The notes under the pieces are model-generated. The model was not told the DNA's origin. It did no database searches and saw only the letters and a list, made by a program, of their open reading frames with translations. From Brevundimonas sp. UBA5713 (GTDB taxonomy: Bacteria; Pseudomonadota; Alphaproteobacteria; Caulobacterales; Caulobacteraceae): DNA of 64,000 bases. This document shows positions 17,119 to 25,990 of this stretch, in pieces (within the stretch, counting starts at the first letter, position 1; each line of letters starts with the position of its first letter). Location: contig NZ_DIGV01000018.1 of the NCBI RefSeq assembly GCF_002419815.1, positions 43,291 through 107,290 of the forward strand. Reading direction: 5' to 3'. The position numbers were made by a program, and so were the translations under genes.

Positions 17119-17370
17119 ATGCCCTATATCGAACTGCTTAGCACATTGGCCGCCATCGCGGTGTTGGCCTGGGTTGCTGATTTGGTCACCGGTCGTCGGG
17201 CCTTGGCCAATATGATGATCGTGGGTGCCACAGGCGGAGTTGCTGGTGCATTTCTGGCCCTGCGGGTATTCGCAGTGTCCGAATATGACAGCTGGATCTG
17301 GCCCATCTGGGCCGTGGCTGCCGCCGTCATCGCCATGCTGGTCTATTTCATGTTCAGGAACAAACGCTGA
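17119..17370 (+). CDS. Small three-helix membrane protein, function unknown
   Basis: An 83-residue protein with three membrane helices: LLSTLAAIAVLAWVADLV, ANMMIVGATGGVAGAFLAL and WPIWAVAAAVIAMLVYFMF. The Gly-rich middle helix recalls transglycosylase-associated small membrane proteins, but the match is too weak to name. GGAGGTAGGG just before ATG 17119 fixes the start. Its stop overlaps the next gene by one base, so the two are translated together. Confidence 0.7.
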   Translation: MPYIELLSTLAAIAVLAWVADLVTGRRALANMMIVGATGGVAGAFLALRVFAVSEYDSWIWPIWAVAAAVIAMLVYFMFRNKR

Positions 17371-17600
17371 TGCCGCCGCGCCTTCGCCGATTCGTGGCCA
17401 GTGTGGCCGTGCTGGTCTTTTTGACGTTTTGGGTCTGGGGTGTCGTCAGTCTGGCCGACGTGCTGCCGAACATCTGGTGGGTAGACCTGATCTTTTTCAC
17501 CGTGGCCGGTATCGGCTGGGGCGTGCCGTTGATCCCGCTACTGCGCTGGGCGGAAAGGCCATCGGACAAACCGCAGAACTATCCGAAAGATCCGGTCTAA
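17370..17600 (+). CDS. DUF2842 family small membrane protein
   Basis: A 76-residue protein with two membrane helices and the DUF2842 pattern: an Arg-rich start PPRLRRFV, a first helix, LADVLPNIWWVDLIFFTVAGIGWG, then PLIPLLRW and a polar tail. The family is found in alphaproteobacteria and has no known function. The ATG overlaps the preceding stop by one base. It is followed by a terminator. Confidence 0.75.
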   Translation: MPPRLRRFVASVAVLVFLTFWVWGVVSLADVLPNIWWVDLIFFTVAGIGWGVPLIPLLRWAERPSDKPQNYPKDPV

Positions 17601-17620
17601 AAACGACCATCCAGATACAC

Positions 17621-17650
17621 AAAAGGGCACCCGGAGGTGCCCTTTTTAAT
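17621..17650 (+). terminator. Intrinsic terminator
   Basis: An 11 bp stem (17621-17631 with 17636-17646), a four-base loop and a T run, 20 bases after the DUF2842 stop. The A run on the left could let it work for the minus strand too. Confidence 0.9.
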
Positions 17651-17673
17651 GTCCGTTTCCTTCGAGAAGGAAA

Positions 17674-17750
<77 letters not shown>

Positions 17751-17821
17751 AAGGGGCTCCGTATAGACGGGGATTGGCCGCTCGGCAAACCAAAAAACGG
17801 CTTATGAACAATAAGCTGCGT

Positions 17822-18220
17822 CTAACGGCGCAATACGGTTTCCAGATGGGTACGCGCCGCCTCGATTTGGATCAGGACGGTCTCCAGCTTGGCCGTCTCG
17901 GCAGCGGTCTGAGACGACGATCGGGGTGATACCGACTCGGCCACGCCTTCGATCAGCGGCGAATCAGCCAGCTGTGCGCGACCTTTTTCCTTGAACAGGC
18001 GCTGCACGCCTTTGATGGTCAGTCCATCATCATGCAGCAAACGCCGAATGACCTTCAGCGTCTCCACATCGTCGGGGCGATAAAAACGCCGCCCGCCCGC
18101 CCGTTTTACAGGCGTGACGAAGTCGAACTTTGTCTCCCAAAAGCGCAGAACATGCTGGGGCACACCCACTTCATCGGCGGCCTCTGAAATGCTCCGAAAC
18201 GCTTTTGGGCTTTTAGACAA
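17822..18220 (-). CDS. MerR-family transcriptional regulator
   Basis: A 132-residue protein. The N-terminal winged helix reads FRSISEAADEVGVPQHVLRFWETKF and RRFYRPDDVETLKVIRRLL, followed by a hinge helix and a helical C-terminus (LETVLIQIEAARTHLETVL) that probably dimerises. No Cys cluster for metal sensing is present. It belongs to the short MerR group found next to ihfA in many alphaproteobacteria; the targets are unknown. The only sensible start is TTG 18220, four bases from the ihfA stop, so it is probably co-transcribed with ihfA. Confidence 0.88.
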   Translation of the reverse strand: MSKSPKAFRSISEAADEVGVPQHVLRFWETKFDFVTPVKRAGGRRFYRPDDVETLKVIRRLLHDDGLTIKGVQRLFKEKGRAQLADSPLIEGVAESVSPRSSSQTAAETAKLETVLIQIEAARTHLETVLRR

Positions 18221-18223
18221 ATC

Positions 18224-18532
18224 TTATTCTTCAACGACGGCGTCGTGGACTTTGGATTTCATGATCTGGGAGGCTCGGAAGCTAATCACACGCCGTGGAT
18301 GAATAGCTGCCGGTTCCCCGGTTTTCGGGTTGCGACCCATGCGGGCGCGCTTTTCACGAACCTGAAAAACGCCAAACCCCGAGAGTTTCACGGTCTCGCC
18401 GCGCTCAAGAGATTCAACAACCAACTCAAGCGTACGTTCTACTAGTCCGGAGCATTCCTGACGCGAGAGGCCCACTTCTTCGTGGACCGCATCACACAGA
18501 TCGGCTCGGGTGAGGGTATGCTGGACCGTCAC
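18224..18532 (-). CDS. ihfA: Integration host factor subunit alpha
   Basis: A 102-residue DNA-bending protein: TLTRADLCDAVHEEVGLSRQE, the dimer core GETVKLSGFGVFQVR, and the arm RMGRNPKTGEPAAIHPRRVISFRAS with the intercalating Pro. IHF pairs alpha and beta subunits and bends DNA at promoters, including sigma-54 flagellar promoters in Caulobacter. GTG 18532 is chosen because GGGGAGA sits five bases before it and the product matches the usual length; the open frame starts at 18574. Confidence 0.93.
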   Translation of the reverse strand: MTVQHTLTRADLCDAVHEEVGLSRQECSGLVERTLELVVESLERGETVKLSGFGVFQVREKRARMGRNPKTGEPAAIHPRRVISFRASQIMKSKVHDAVVEE

Positions 18533-18606
18533 TTGCGTCTCCCCGTTATGCATCAGGGACACATAGAAGGGCAAAACGACAAGAATTCAAAGCATTCTTT
18601 GAAAAA

Positions 18607-19584
18607 TTACAGACGGAAAGCGCACGCACCCCACGTCAGACCGCCACCCATGGCTTCCAGAACCACCAAATCGCCACGCTTGATGCGGCCATCCTTGATC
18701 GCCACGTCCATAGCCAGCGGAATGGAAGCCGCCGAAGTGTTGGCGTGCTGGTCCACGGTGGAGACCACGCGGTTCTCGTCCAGACCCAGTCGCTCGCCCA
18801 CGCCACGGATGATCCGTTGGTTGGCTTGGTGCGGAACGAACCAGTCGATTTCCGGAACCGTGATGTCTGCCGCCTTGGCTGCCGAGACGATGGCCTCGGA
18901 GATATTCACCACGGCATGGCGGAACACCTGATTCCCGATCATGCGCAGATGGCCGACAGTACCCGTAGTGGCAGGGCCGCCATCCACATACAGAAGGTCT
19001 GTCTTGGAGCCGTCGCAACGCAAGGCAAAGCCCAGAATGCCCTGATCGTCCTTTGTGCCTGCACCCTCGCGCGGTTCGAGCACGAAGGCCCCTGCCCCGT
19101 CACCGAACAGCACGCAGGTGGTGCGGTCGTTCCAGTCCATCAGGCGCGTCATTTCTTCGGCACCAATGACCAGAGCGCATTTGGCCATGCCGCGCGCCAC
19201 GAAGCCATCGGCCACACTAAGCGCATAGACAAAGCCCGAGCACACAGCCTGAACGTCAAACGCAATGCCGACCGGCGCGCCCAGCTTTTGCTGAACCAGA
19301 GCCGCCGTCGCCGGAAAGGTTTTATCGGGTGTGGTGGTCGCCACGATGATCAGATCGACGTCGCTGACGCTCTTTCCGGCATCCTCCAGCGCGCGTTTGG
19401 CGGCTTCGACCGCCAGATCGCTGGTGGGCTGATCATCACGCGCCTTGTGGCGCTGGCGGATACCAGTGCGCTCGACGATCCACTCGTCTGACGTATCGAC
19501 CGTCTTGCTCAGCTCGGCATTGGTGATGACCTGCTCGGGCAGGAAGGAGCCTACACCGGTTACTGCGGTTCTAATCACACTCAC
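18607..19584 (-). CDS. fabH: 3-oxoacyl-[ACP] synthase III (FabH)
   Basis: A 325-residue condensing enzyme that starts fatty-acid synthesis from acetyl-CoA and malonyl-ACP. The Cys nucleophile lies in DVQAVCSGFVYAL, the His in FVPHQANQRII and the Asn in QHANTSAASIPLA, the full Cys-His-Asn triad. It starts MSVIRTAVTGVGSFLPEQVITN with good family alignment. Its start overlaps the stop of plsX by four bases (ATGA), coupling it to phospholipid synthesis. Confidence 0.96.
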   Translation of the reverse strand: MSVIRTAVTGVGSFLPEQVITNAELSKTVDTSDEWIVERTGIRQRHKARDDQPTSDLAVEAAKRALEDAGKSVSDVDLIIVATTTPDKTFPATAALVQQKLGAPVGIAFDVQAVCSGFVYALSVADGFVARGMAKCALVIGAEEMTRLMDWNDRTTCVLFGDGAGAFVLEPREGAGTKDDQGILGFALRCDGSKTDLLYVDGGPATTGTVGHLRMIGNQVFRHAVVNISEAIVSAAKAADITVPEIDWFVPHQANQRIIRGVGERLGLDENRVVSTVDQHANTSAASIPLAMDVAIKDGRIKRGDLVVLEAMGGGLTWGACAFRL

Positions 19585-20645
19585 GCGGCGTCCCCCTCCG
19601 CCTTGCCGGCGGTTTCCAGCACCTCGCCCATGCGGGCCAGATTGGTGCCAACCTTTGTCAGATAGTCACTGCGGGCCAGATCAACGGCCACGCGGATGGC
19701 ATTGCCGTAACCCTCCGGCGTCGCGCCGCCATGGCTCTTGATGACCAGACCGTTGAGACCCAGCAGCGGGCCTCCGTTGACGGCGCTGGGGTCAATCTTG
19801 CTGGCCATCTGCTTCAGCGCCGGCATCGCGATCAGCGCGCCCAGACGCGACTGGATGCCGGACTTCAGGGCATCCTTCAACAGGGTGCCGATAAAGCGGG
19901 CCGTACCCTCGGCAGTCTTCAGTGCGATATTGCCGGTGAAGCCGTCAGTCACCACCACGTCGACCGTGCCCTTGGCGATATCATCGCCTTCGACAAAGCC
20001 GTGATAGTTGATGGGCAGCTTGTCTTCGCGCAGCAGGGCGTGGGCCTCGCGAACCTCGTCGTTGCCCTTGATGTCTTCGGAGCCGATGTTCAGCAGACCA
20101 ACAGTCGGCTTATCGACGCCGTAAACCGCGCTCTGGAAAGCCTCGCCCATGATAGCGAACTCGATCAGCTGTTTGGCATCGCTACCGATATTAGCCCCTA
20201 CATCGAGCACCGCCGTGGTGCCGCGCAGGGTCGGCCAAGAGGCCACGATGGCCGGACGCTCGAGACCGCTGGCGGCCATACGCAGGATAAGCTTAGAGAT
20301 GGCCATCAACGCGCCGGTGTTGCCCGCCGAGACCACAGCATGGGCCTCGCCGGTCTTCACGGCCTCGATGGCGTTCCACATGCTGGAGCCCTTGCCGCGA
20401 CGCATGGCCTGAGCGGGCTTTTCATCCATAGCCACCACCTTTTCGGTGTGGCGGATCGTGCATTCGGCATCGGTCAGGCCATGGGCCTGCATCTGCTGGC
20501 GAATGGCCGCCTCGTCGCCGTGAAGCAGGAAATGGATGTTCTTCGCGTCATAGCGGGCGCGATACGCCTTTACACCACCCACCACGACCGAAGGACCGTG
20601 GTCGCCACCCATGGCGTCTAGTGAAATCAGTATCGGGGTTGCCAA
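19581..20645 (-). CDS. plsX: Phosphate acyltransferase PlsX
   Basis: A 354-residue enzyme converting acyl-ACP to acyl-phosphate for glycerol-3-phosphate acylation. The family opening ISLDAMGGDHGP is present, then VSAGNTGALMAIS, VLDVGANIGSDAKQL and a C-terminal GGATPEGYGNAI region. The start is TTG 20645; no ATG fits the conserved N-terminus. It lies upstream of fabH with a four-base overlap and downstream of yceD, but rpmF, often between them in other bacteria, is absent here. Confidence 0.95.
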   Translation of the reverse strand: MATPILISLDAMGGDHGPSVVVGGVKAYRARYDAKNIHFLLHGDEAAIRQQMQAHGLTDAECTIRHTEKVVAMDEKPAQAMRRGKGSSMWNAIEAVKTGEAHAVVSAGNTGALMAISKLILRMAASGLERPAIVASWPTLRGTTAVLDVGANIGSDAKQLIEFAIMGEAFQSAVYGVDKPTVGLLNIGSEDIKGNDEVREAHALLREDKLPINYHGFVEGDDIAKGTVDVVVTDGFTGNIALKTAEGTARFIGTLLKDALKSGIQSRLGALIAMPALKQMASKIDPSAVNGGPLLGLNGLVIKSHGGATPEGYGNAIRVAVDLARSDYLTKVGTNLARMGEVLETAGKAEGDAA

Positions 20646-20738
20646 GTGAAGATGGACTCCAGCGTCGGTTAAGCCGACGGAATAGTGTTAGGAGCGCGGA
20701 AGCATTCCACGCGTGGATGCAGCCAAGGCGACGCTAGG

Positions 20739-21260
20739 TCAACCTTTGCTGTCATCTTTCAGCGATTTCAAAACGGCAAACGGCGACAACTCGACAGGCT
20801 CCGGCGGCTGTTCGAAAACAGCGCCTTCCTTACGCGGAAACGGGTTCAAAGTCAGGGCCAGTTGCTCGACAGCATATTGGCCCAGATCGATCTTGCCGTC
20901 CTCGACGACGTCGGGGAAATCATCTTCCAGTTCCAGATCGATCTCGCCGTTCTCGTCCGTTTCCGGCTCATACGGCTGCTCGGTCAGGTTCACCAGAAAG
21001 GTCTGGTTGATGGAATCAGGTACCGGCTCCAGCGTCAGACCGCAGGCCTGCACCAGTTCGGCCTTCACGCGGCCATCGATGCGCCAGCCCGACACGGTCG
21101 GCGTCACCGTGAGTTCGGTCGTAAAACTGTCCAGTGACACCAGATCCAGCGATTTGGCGATACGGGCGCGTTCTTCAGCCGTCGGTTCCAGCGTGCGGTT
21201 CAGGCCCGCACCAATCTGATGCAGGCGCAGCGGTTCGCTATAAGGCAGAGGTTTGGTCAT
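20739..21260 (-). CDS. YceD / DUF177 family protein
   Basis: A 173-residue protein with the DUF177 pattern: an N-terminal half for small beta strands, a central Cys in VQACGLTLEPV, then long acidic stretches (DENGEIDLELEDDFPDVVEDG) and the end motif DLGQYAVEQLALTLNPFPRKEG. YceD proteins are linked to 23S rRNA accumulation and fatty-acid gene clusters. ATG 21260 overlaps the upstream stop by four bases; the ORF extends six codons further up. Confidence 0.88.
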   Translation of the reverse strand: MTKPLPYSEPLRLHQIGAGLNRTLEPTAEERARIAKSLDLVSLDSFTTELTVTPTVSGWRIDGRVKAELVQACGLTLEPVPDSINQTFLVNLTEQPYEPETDENGEIDLELEDDFPDVVEDGKIDLGQYAVEQLALTLNPFPRKEGAVFEQPPEPVELSPFAVLKSLKDDSKG

Positions 21261-21784
21261 CGGACGATCTGGGCCCATTCGGGTGCGCGTTCAACTTCGG
21301 CGATAGTCTGGCTGGCCAGTTTGGTGTGGCTGTCCATGGCATAGCGGGCCAGCGCATCAGCGACGGACAGATCGTCCGTCTCATAGATATTGCGGGCCAT
21401 GGCCACTTTCAGGGCCTCGATGTCACCATCCGAAAGTGCCTTTTCATAGGTGGACATGCGGCCATAAAGCGCCTCGCCCAGTTTGCGCATCTTTTTGCCG
21501 ACCGAAACGTCGCCTACGCCCAGTTCGCGCAGCACATTGTCCAGCGCCGACACATAGTGATCGAACAGCTTCTGAGCCAGTTCGGCACCACGGTCGCCTT
21601 CCTTGCGAAAGCGCACAAACAGCATAAGCACGTGCAGCGTATAGATTTCGAATCGCGCATCGATCCGGTCCTGCACGGCAAGATCGGTATAGAATGCGGG
21701 CTGGCGTGCTTGTTCAACCGCCAGTGCGTAAAGGTCGAGAGCCTGCCGTTCCAGCGGGCGACGTCTTAGAAGTGATTTCAGCAT
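21257..21784 (-). CDS. Ubiquinol-cytochrome c chaperone family protein
   Basis: A 175-residue all-helical protein of the CBP3/UQCC1 family. The pattern is ALAVEQARQPAFYTDLAVQDRIDARFEIYTLHV, then LFDHYVSALDNVLRELGVGDVSVGKKMRKLGEALYGRM. In mitochondria the family helps cytochrome b synthesis and bc1 assembly; in alphaproteobacteria it sits, as here, between bamE and yceD. A matching role in respiratory complex III is inferred. No bc1 genes are in the window. Confidence 0.87.
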   Translation of the reverse strand: MLKSLLRRRPLERQALDLYALAVEQARQPAFYTDLAVQDRIDARFEIYTLHVLMLFVRFRKEGDRGAELAQKLFDHYVSALDNVLRELGVGDVSVGKKMRKLGEALYGRMSTYEKALSDGDIEALKVAMARNIYETDDLSVADALARYAMDSHTKLASQTIAEVERAPEWAQIVR

Positions 21785-21878
21785 GATGTAAAATACGGCC
21801 CTCTTTTACGCCGTGCCGTTGCACTAAGGCGCTGCGACGGCTAGGTCAAAGACCTTGTTACGCCGAGGCCCATAGAAG

Positions 21879-22358
21879 ATGAACCGTACACCGACGCTTC
21901 TCGCCGCGATTTCCCTGACGCTGATGGCAGGTGCCTGCGCGCCTATCGTTGCCACCCAGGGTTTTCAGGTCATCGATCAGAAGCCCGAAGACATCGTCGT
22001 CGGCACCGATACCCGCGAGACCGTGCTGACCAAGCTGGGTTCGCCCTCGATTTCCTCGACCTTCGAGCCGGAAAACGTCTGGTACTATCTGACGCAATCG
22101 ACGGCCCGCTATACCTATAACCGTCCCAAGGTCACCCAGCGCACCGTGACGGAGATCACCTTTAACGAGGCCACCGGTGCCGTGTCCAACGTGCGCACCC
22201 TCGGTCTCGATGACGGTGAAAAGATCGCTATGAACCAGCGCGAAACCCCGACCCGCGGCCGCTCGCTGACCATTCTGGAGCAGTTGCTGGGTAACGTGGG
22301 TCGTGGCCAGCTGCCGCGCACCGAGGACGATGTTCCGGGCCAACAGCGCCGCGACTAG
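21879..22358 (+). CDS. bamE: BamE/SmpA-like outer-membrane lipoprotein
   Basis: A 159-residue lipoprotein. The signal peptide MNRTPTLLAAISLTLMAGAC has the lipobox AGAC. The SmpA/OmlA domain follows: GTDTRETVLTKLGSPSISSTF, NVWYYLTQ and VTEITFNEATGAV. BamE is an accessory part of the BAM complex that folds outer-membrane proteins. The C-terminal tail of about 40 residues (TPTRGRSLTILEQLLGNVGRGQLP) is longer than in E. coli and common in alphaproteobacteria. It is divergent from the chaperone gene and ends at a clear terminator. Confidence 0.88.
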   Translation: MNRTPTLLAAISLTLMAGACAPIVATQGFQVIDQKPEDIVVGTDTRETVLTKLGSPSISSTFEPENVWYYLTQSTARYTYNRPKVTQRTVTEITFNEATGAVSNVRTLGLDDGEKIAMNQRETPTRGRSLTILEQLLGNVGRGQLPRTEDDVPGQQRRD

Positions 22359-22386
22359 GACGCGACCTTACAAGCCAAACGATCAA

Positions 22387-22415
22387 GGGCTCTGGTTTCC
22401 GCCAGAGCTCTTTTT
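22387..22415 (+). terminator. Intrinsic terminator after bamE
   Basis: A 9 bp stem with one G-T pair (22387-22395 with 22402-22410), six-base loop and T5 tract. It reaches the last base before the stop codon of the convergent gene at 22416. Confidence 0.88.
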
Positions 22416-22850
22416 CTATGAGCGCGGTAGCGGGGCCGGATTACGCACCCGCATACGTGGCGTCTGCCTGACAACCTCGACACGTTTAACGACACCACGT
22501 CCAACCTCTCGCGAAGCAATCTGCATGAGCGATCGGGCCAGCGCCTGTTCATTGATCCGGTTATAGTTGGTGGGCAGCACGAACGGCGTGGCGTGCCCTG
22601 CCCGCACCAGCGCATCGCGCATAGCCGCATCCTTGGCTCGCACCTGTTCCAGCGGATGCCCCGGTTTCAGGTGCAATTTCAGTTCAACGAAGATGTGGTT
22701 GATCACCCGATCTTCAACCACGATAGGCAGGCCTAGCCCTGTCATGGTCACCCAAGCGGCCTCGGCCGGCTTTTCAGCCTCGGGCGCGGCATTGGCGCGG
22801 CTGGCCAAGGCTATGGCAGGGACGGCAAACAGGAAAAGACGACGGTCCAT
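22416..22850 (-). CDS. Secreted protein of unknown function
   Basis: A 144-residue protein with a signal peptide (DRRLFLFAVPAIALASRANA). The mature part reads VEDRVINHIFVELKLHLKPGHPLEQVRAKDAAMRDALVRAGHATPF and ends in a helix plus KRVEVVRQTPRMRVRNP. The arrangement (strand, helix with a charged run, final strand) faintly recalls the periplasmic domain of FliL, but there is no membrane anchor after cleavage, so I do not name it. It is last in line after thiL on the same strand, 42 bases apart. Confidence 0.65.
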   Translation of the reverse strand: MDRRLFLFAVPAIALASRANAAPEAEKPAEAAWVTMTGLGLPIVVEDRVINHIFVELKLHLKPGHPLEQVRAKDAAMRDALVRAGHATPFVLPTNYNRINEQALARSLMQIASREVGRGVVKRVEVVRQTPRMRVRNPAPLPRS

Positions 22851-22892
22851 GCCGCCACTGTGACGCTTGCCCGTTAGGATATGGTTTCCGGC

Positions 22893-23882
22893 CTAGTCGT
22901 GGGTCCAGCCGGTTCGCGCTGGCAGTATGGATTGGCCGCGAAACTGCACCGACAGACCGTCGCCGGCCACCACCTTGCCCACCTTGGTCAGGCGGATGAA
23001 ACGGCGCTCGGCCTCGCGGCGCAAAGCCTCTTCTTGACCTGCGCGGGCGGTGAACAGGATTTGATAGTCATCGCCGCCGGTCGCCAACTGTTCCAGTGCG
23101 GCCTGCTCGTCGACGCGCGTTTCGTACCAAGCCTGCGCCGCCGCCGACATGGGCGTGACCGCGAGGTCAAGCTCGATGGCCGCACCACTCGCCTTGGCTA
23201 GACGCTCAGTGTCGGCCAATAGACCGTCAGACACGTCACAGCTGGCCGTCGCCCACTTTGCCACCACATCGGCAAAATCCACCCGCGGCGTTGGCAGGCG
23301 ATAGGCCGCCCTAAGCGCCTCCAGCCTTTCCTCGGCCAGCGACAGCGCACCCTGACAGGCCTGAAGCCCCAGCCAGCCGTCACCGATTACGCCGGTAACA
23401 TAGACATCGTCGCCCAATTTGGCCCCGCCACGATGCACCGCAGTGCCCGCAGGGGCCCAGCCCATCATGGTGACAGAAAACGACGCCGGACCCGGCGTTT
23501 TCACCGTATCGCCGCCGATCAAATGAATATCGAAAATGGCCTGATCACGGCGCAGTCCCGCCACAAAAGCCTCACGCTCGGGCCAGCCGCAGCGCTCCGA
23601 CCAGTGACAGGCCAGAAGATAGCCGAACGGCACCGCGCCCTTAGCAGCGATGTCGGACAGGTTCACGCGCAACAGCTTTTGCGCCACCGTGTCCAGCGGA
23701 TCTTCTGGAAGGAAATGGACCGTCTCGACCAAGGCATCCTTGGTCAGGATCAGGTCATACCCCGGGCGGGACGGAAGGGCGGCGACATCGTCGACCAGCC
23801 CCCTCGCCCACTCGGGATGGGCCAGCGGCTTTAGCAGCCGCTGGATCGTCTCGAATTCGCCGACGACGTCAATCGCGGGCAT
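22893..23882 (-). CDS. thiL: Thiamine-monophosphate kinase
   Basis: A 329-residue ATP-dependent kinase making thiamine diphosphate. It has the PurM-like fold signatures: GLVDDVAALP, LILTKDALVETVHFLPE, RVNLSDIAAKGAVPFGYLL, LIGGDTVKTPG and, late, SCDVSDGLLADTERL and ATGGDDYQILF. The Asp-rich metal sites are intact. Its start lies 14 bases inside the 3' end of nusB, so the two are co-translated, the common nusB-thiL pairing. Confidence 0.95.
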   Translation of the reverse strand: MPAIDVVGEFETIQRLLKPLAHPEWARGLVDDVAALPSRPGYDLILTKDALVETVHFLPEDPLDTVAQKLLRVNLSDIAAKGAVPFGYLLACHWSERCGWPEREAFVAGLRRDQAIFDIHLIGGDTVKTPGPASFSVTMMGWAPAGTAVHRGGAKLGDDVYVTGVIGDGWLGLQACQGALSLAEERLEALRAAYRLPTPRVDFADVVAKWATASCDVSDGLLADTERLAKASGAAIELDLAVTPMSAAAQAWYETRVDEQAALEQLATGGDDYQILFTARAGQEEALRREAERRFIRLTKVGKVVAGDGLSVQFRGQSILPARTGWTHD

Positions 23883-24402
23883 CGCGAGCCACGGCGTCCA
23901 GCGCCGCGTTCACGAATTTGGCTTCGGAATCGTCGAAGAAGGCCTTTGCCAGCTCGACATATTCGTCGATGACGATTTCGCGCGGCACTTCGACCTTATG
24001 CTTCAGCTCCCACGCGCCACAGCGCAGCAGGGCACGAACGGTCGAGTCCAGACGCTCCATGCGCCAGTTGGACGCCAGATGGGACTTCACCAGAGTGTCG
24101 ATGCCCGCCTGGTCTTCGACCACACCGCGCACGATGTCAGCGAACCAGTCCTCATCGGCCTCGGCCATGGTCTGGCCGTCAATATCACCGTCAAAGCGGA
24201 AGTTGCGGAACTCGCGAACCACCTTCTCGACCGGCTCCCCCACCAGTTCCATCTGGTACAGGGCCTGAACGGCAGCCAGACGGGCGACGGTGCGGGCGCG
24301 GCGCTGACGGCTGGTCAGTTGCGGCTCGGCATTGGCTTTCTCGGTCTCGGCCAGTTGGGCCATGACCTCGGCTACGGTTGCGGGTTTAGGGACGTCGGTC
24401 AC
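23869..24402 (-). CDS. nusB: Transcription antitermination factor NusB
   Basis: A 177-residue helical protein needed with NusE for rRNA antitermination. After a charged N-terminal leader of about 30 residues the domain begins RQRRARTVARLAAVQALYQMEL, and closes with LLRCGAWELKHKVEVPREIVIDEYVELAKAFFDDSEAKFVNAALD. It overlaps the ribH stop by four bases (ATGA), continuing the riboflavin operon into nusB and thiL. Confidence 0.95.
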   Translation of the reverse strand: MTDVPKPATVAEVMAQLAETEKANAEPQLTSRQRRARTVARLAAVQALYQMELVGEPVEKVVREFRNFRFDGDIDGQTMAEADEDWFADIVRGVVEDQAGIDTLVKSHLASNWRMERLDSTVRALLRCGAWELKHKVEVPREIVIDEYVELAKAFFDDSEAKFVNAALDAVARDARD

Positions 24403-24887
24403 GAAGCCAGTCCTTTCGCCAGTCGCTTGCGAAGGTTGATCAGGTCCAGCGCGGCACGGGCGGCAAAACCACCCTTGTCGGCTTCGCTGCGTTTGGCGCG
24501 GTGCCAGGCTTGGTCTTCGTCTTCGGTCGTCAGAATGCCGTTGCCGATGGCAATGCCCTTCAGACCCAGTTGGGTGATGCCCGCCGCCGATTGGTCGGCC
24601 ACGATCTCGAAGTGATAGGTCTCGCCACGAATGATGGTACCCAACGCCACATAGCCGTCATAGCGCGGGGCGGTCGGCAGGCGACCAGCCTCTTCGGCCA
24701 TGGCGATCACGGTCGGGATCTCCAGCGCGCCGGGAACAGTCACCACGTCATACTGCACGCCTTGGGCGCGCAGGGCGTCGGTCGCACCATCCAGCAGGGC
24801 GTCAGCCAGATCATCGTAAAAGCGCGCTTCAACAATGAGCACGCGATAGGGGTCGTTTAGGATTGGTCTTCTCCGTCCATGTCGCAC
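24399..24887 (-). CDS. ribH: 6,7-dimethyl-8-ribityllumazine synthase
   Basis: A 162-residue enzyme that joins the ribityl-pyrimidine to 3,4-dihydroxybutanone phosphate. Motifs are VPGALEIPTVIAMA, VALGTIIRGETYHFEIVADQSA (with the catalytic His) and IAIGNGILTTEDEDQAW. The frame starts inside the 3' end of ribBA with a 31-base overlap; the conserved region begins only at DPYRVLIVEARFYDD, so the leader MRHGRRRPILN may be poorly conserved. It acts after RibBA and before RibE. Confidence 0.95.
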   Translation of the reverse strand: MRHGRRRPILNDPYRVLIVEARFYDDLADALLDGATDALRAQGVQYDVVTVPGALEIPTVIAMAEEAGRLPTAPRYDGYVALGTIIRGETYHFEIVADQSAAGITQLGLKGIAIGNGILTTEDEDQAWHRAKRSEADKGGFAARAALDLINLRKRLAKGLAS

Positions 24888-25990
24888 CAGCCGACAATGC
24901 GCAGGCCATAGCCATCCAGCGCGGTCGGATTGGGGCGGTTGGAACTCATTACGGTCATGTCGCGCACGCCCAGATCCAGCAGTATCTGCGCGCCCACGCC
25001 ATAGTTTTTGAGAGCACGGTCAGCGGCAGCGGGTTTGTCCCCGCCGACCAGTCTTTCCGAAAGGCGATGCAGGCCCGGATCGCGCAGGAATACGGCAACG
25101 CCGGGGCCATCGTGTTCGCTCAACGCCTTGAGCGCACGCGGGATATAGTCCTGACGGGCCTCGATATGGCCCAGCAGGTCCGCCGCGAAGTCGATCTGGT
25201 GCATGCGCACGCGGGTGACGGTTTCAGGCGTAATACGCCCCTTCACCAGCGCCACATGCTCATGGCCTTCGATGGTGTTGCGATAAACAACCATGCGGAA
25301 ATTGCCGCCGTAAACGCTCTCGAACGGCGTATCCAGCACGCGCTCGATAAAGCGTTCGGTGCGACGACGGTAGGCGATCAGGTCGGCAATGGTGCCGATC
25401 TTCAGGCCATGCTTCTGGGCAAAGGCAACCAGATCCGGCATGCGGGCCATGGTGCCGTCGTCATTCATGATCTCGCAGATCACGCCCGCCGGGATCAGAC
25501 CCGCCATACGGCTGATATCGACAGCCGCCTCGGTGTGGCCAGTACGGACCAGCACACCACCATCACGCGCCACCAGCGGGAAGATATGGCCCGGCGAGAC
25601 GATGTCGTCGGCACCCTTGGTCGGGTCGGTCGCCACTTGAACCGTGCGCGAACGGTCAGCCGCCGAGATGCCCGTGGTCACGCCTTCCTTCGCCTCGATC
25701 GAGACGGTGAAGGCCGTGCCCATGCTTTCGCGATTTTCCGCAGCCATCGGCGGCAGACGCAGTTGTTTGGCACGGTCCGCGGTCATGGCCAGACAAATTA
25801 GGCCGCGCGCGTGCTTGGCCATGAAGTTGATCTGGTCCGGCGTGGCGAACTGGGCCGGAATGATAACGTCGCCTTCGTTCTCGCGGTCCTCGGCATCCAC
25901 AAGGATGTAGGGGCGGCCATTACGGGCGTCGTCGATAATATCTTCGATCGAACTGATCGGACTGTCGGTCATGTTGGAAGCCAGTTGCAT
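24857..25990 (-). CDS. ribB: 3,4-dihydroxy-2-butanone-4-phosphate synthase with degenerate GTP cyclohydrolase II domain (RibBX type)
   Basis: A 377-residue two-domain protein. The N-terminal RibB domain (to about 205) is intact: DAEDRENEGDVIIPAQFA carries the acidic metal ligands, and VLVRTGHTEAAVDI the His. The C-terminal domain aligns with RibA (TPFESVYGGNFRMVVYRN, GHEHVALVKG) but where RibA has the zinc motif with three Cys it reads TRVRMHQIDFAADLLGHIE, with no Cys, and the RNIGL motif is missing. So GTP cyclohydrolase II activity is probably lost, as in RibBX proteins. ATG 25990 is chosen because AGGAGA lies seven bases upstream and it overlaps the ribE stop by one base. Confidence 0.93.
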   Translation of the reverse strand: MQLASNMTDSPISSIEDIIDDARNGRPYILVDAEDRENEGDVIIPAQFATPDQINFMAKHARGLICLAMTADRAKQLRLPPMAAENRESMGTAFTVSIEAKEGVTTGISAADRSRTVQVATDPTKGADDIVSPGHIFPLVARDGGVLVRTGHTEAAVDISRMAGLIPAGVICEIMNDDGTMARMPDLVAFAQKHGLKIGTIADLIAYRRRTERFIERVLDTPFESVYGGNFRMVVYRNTIEGHEHVALVKGRITPETVTRVRMHQIDFAADLLGHIEARQDYIPRALKALSEHDGPGVAVFLRDPGLHRLSERLVGGDKPAAADRALKNYGVGAQILLDLGVRDMTVMSSNRPNPTALDGYGLRIVGWCDMDGEDQS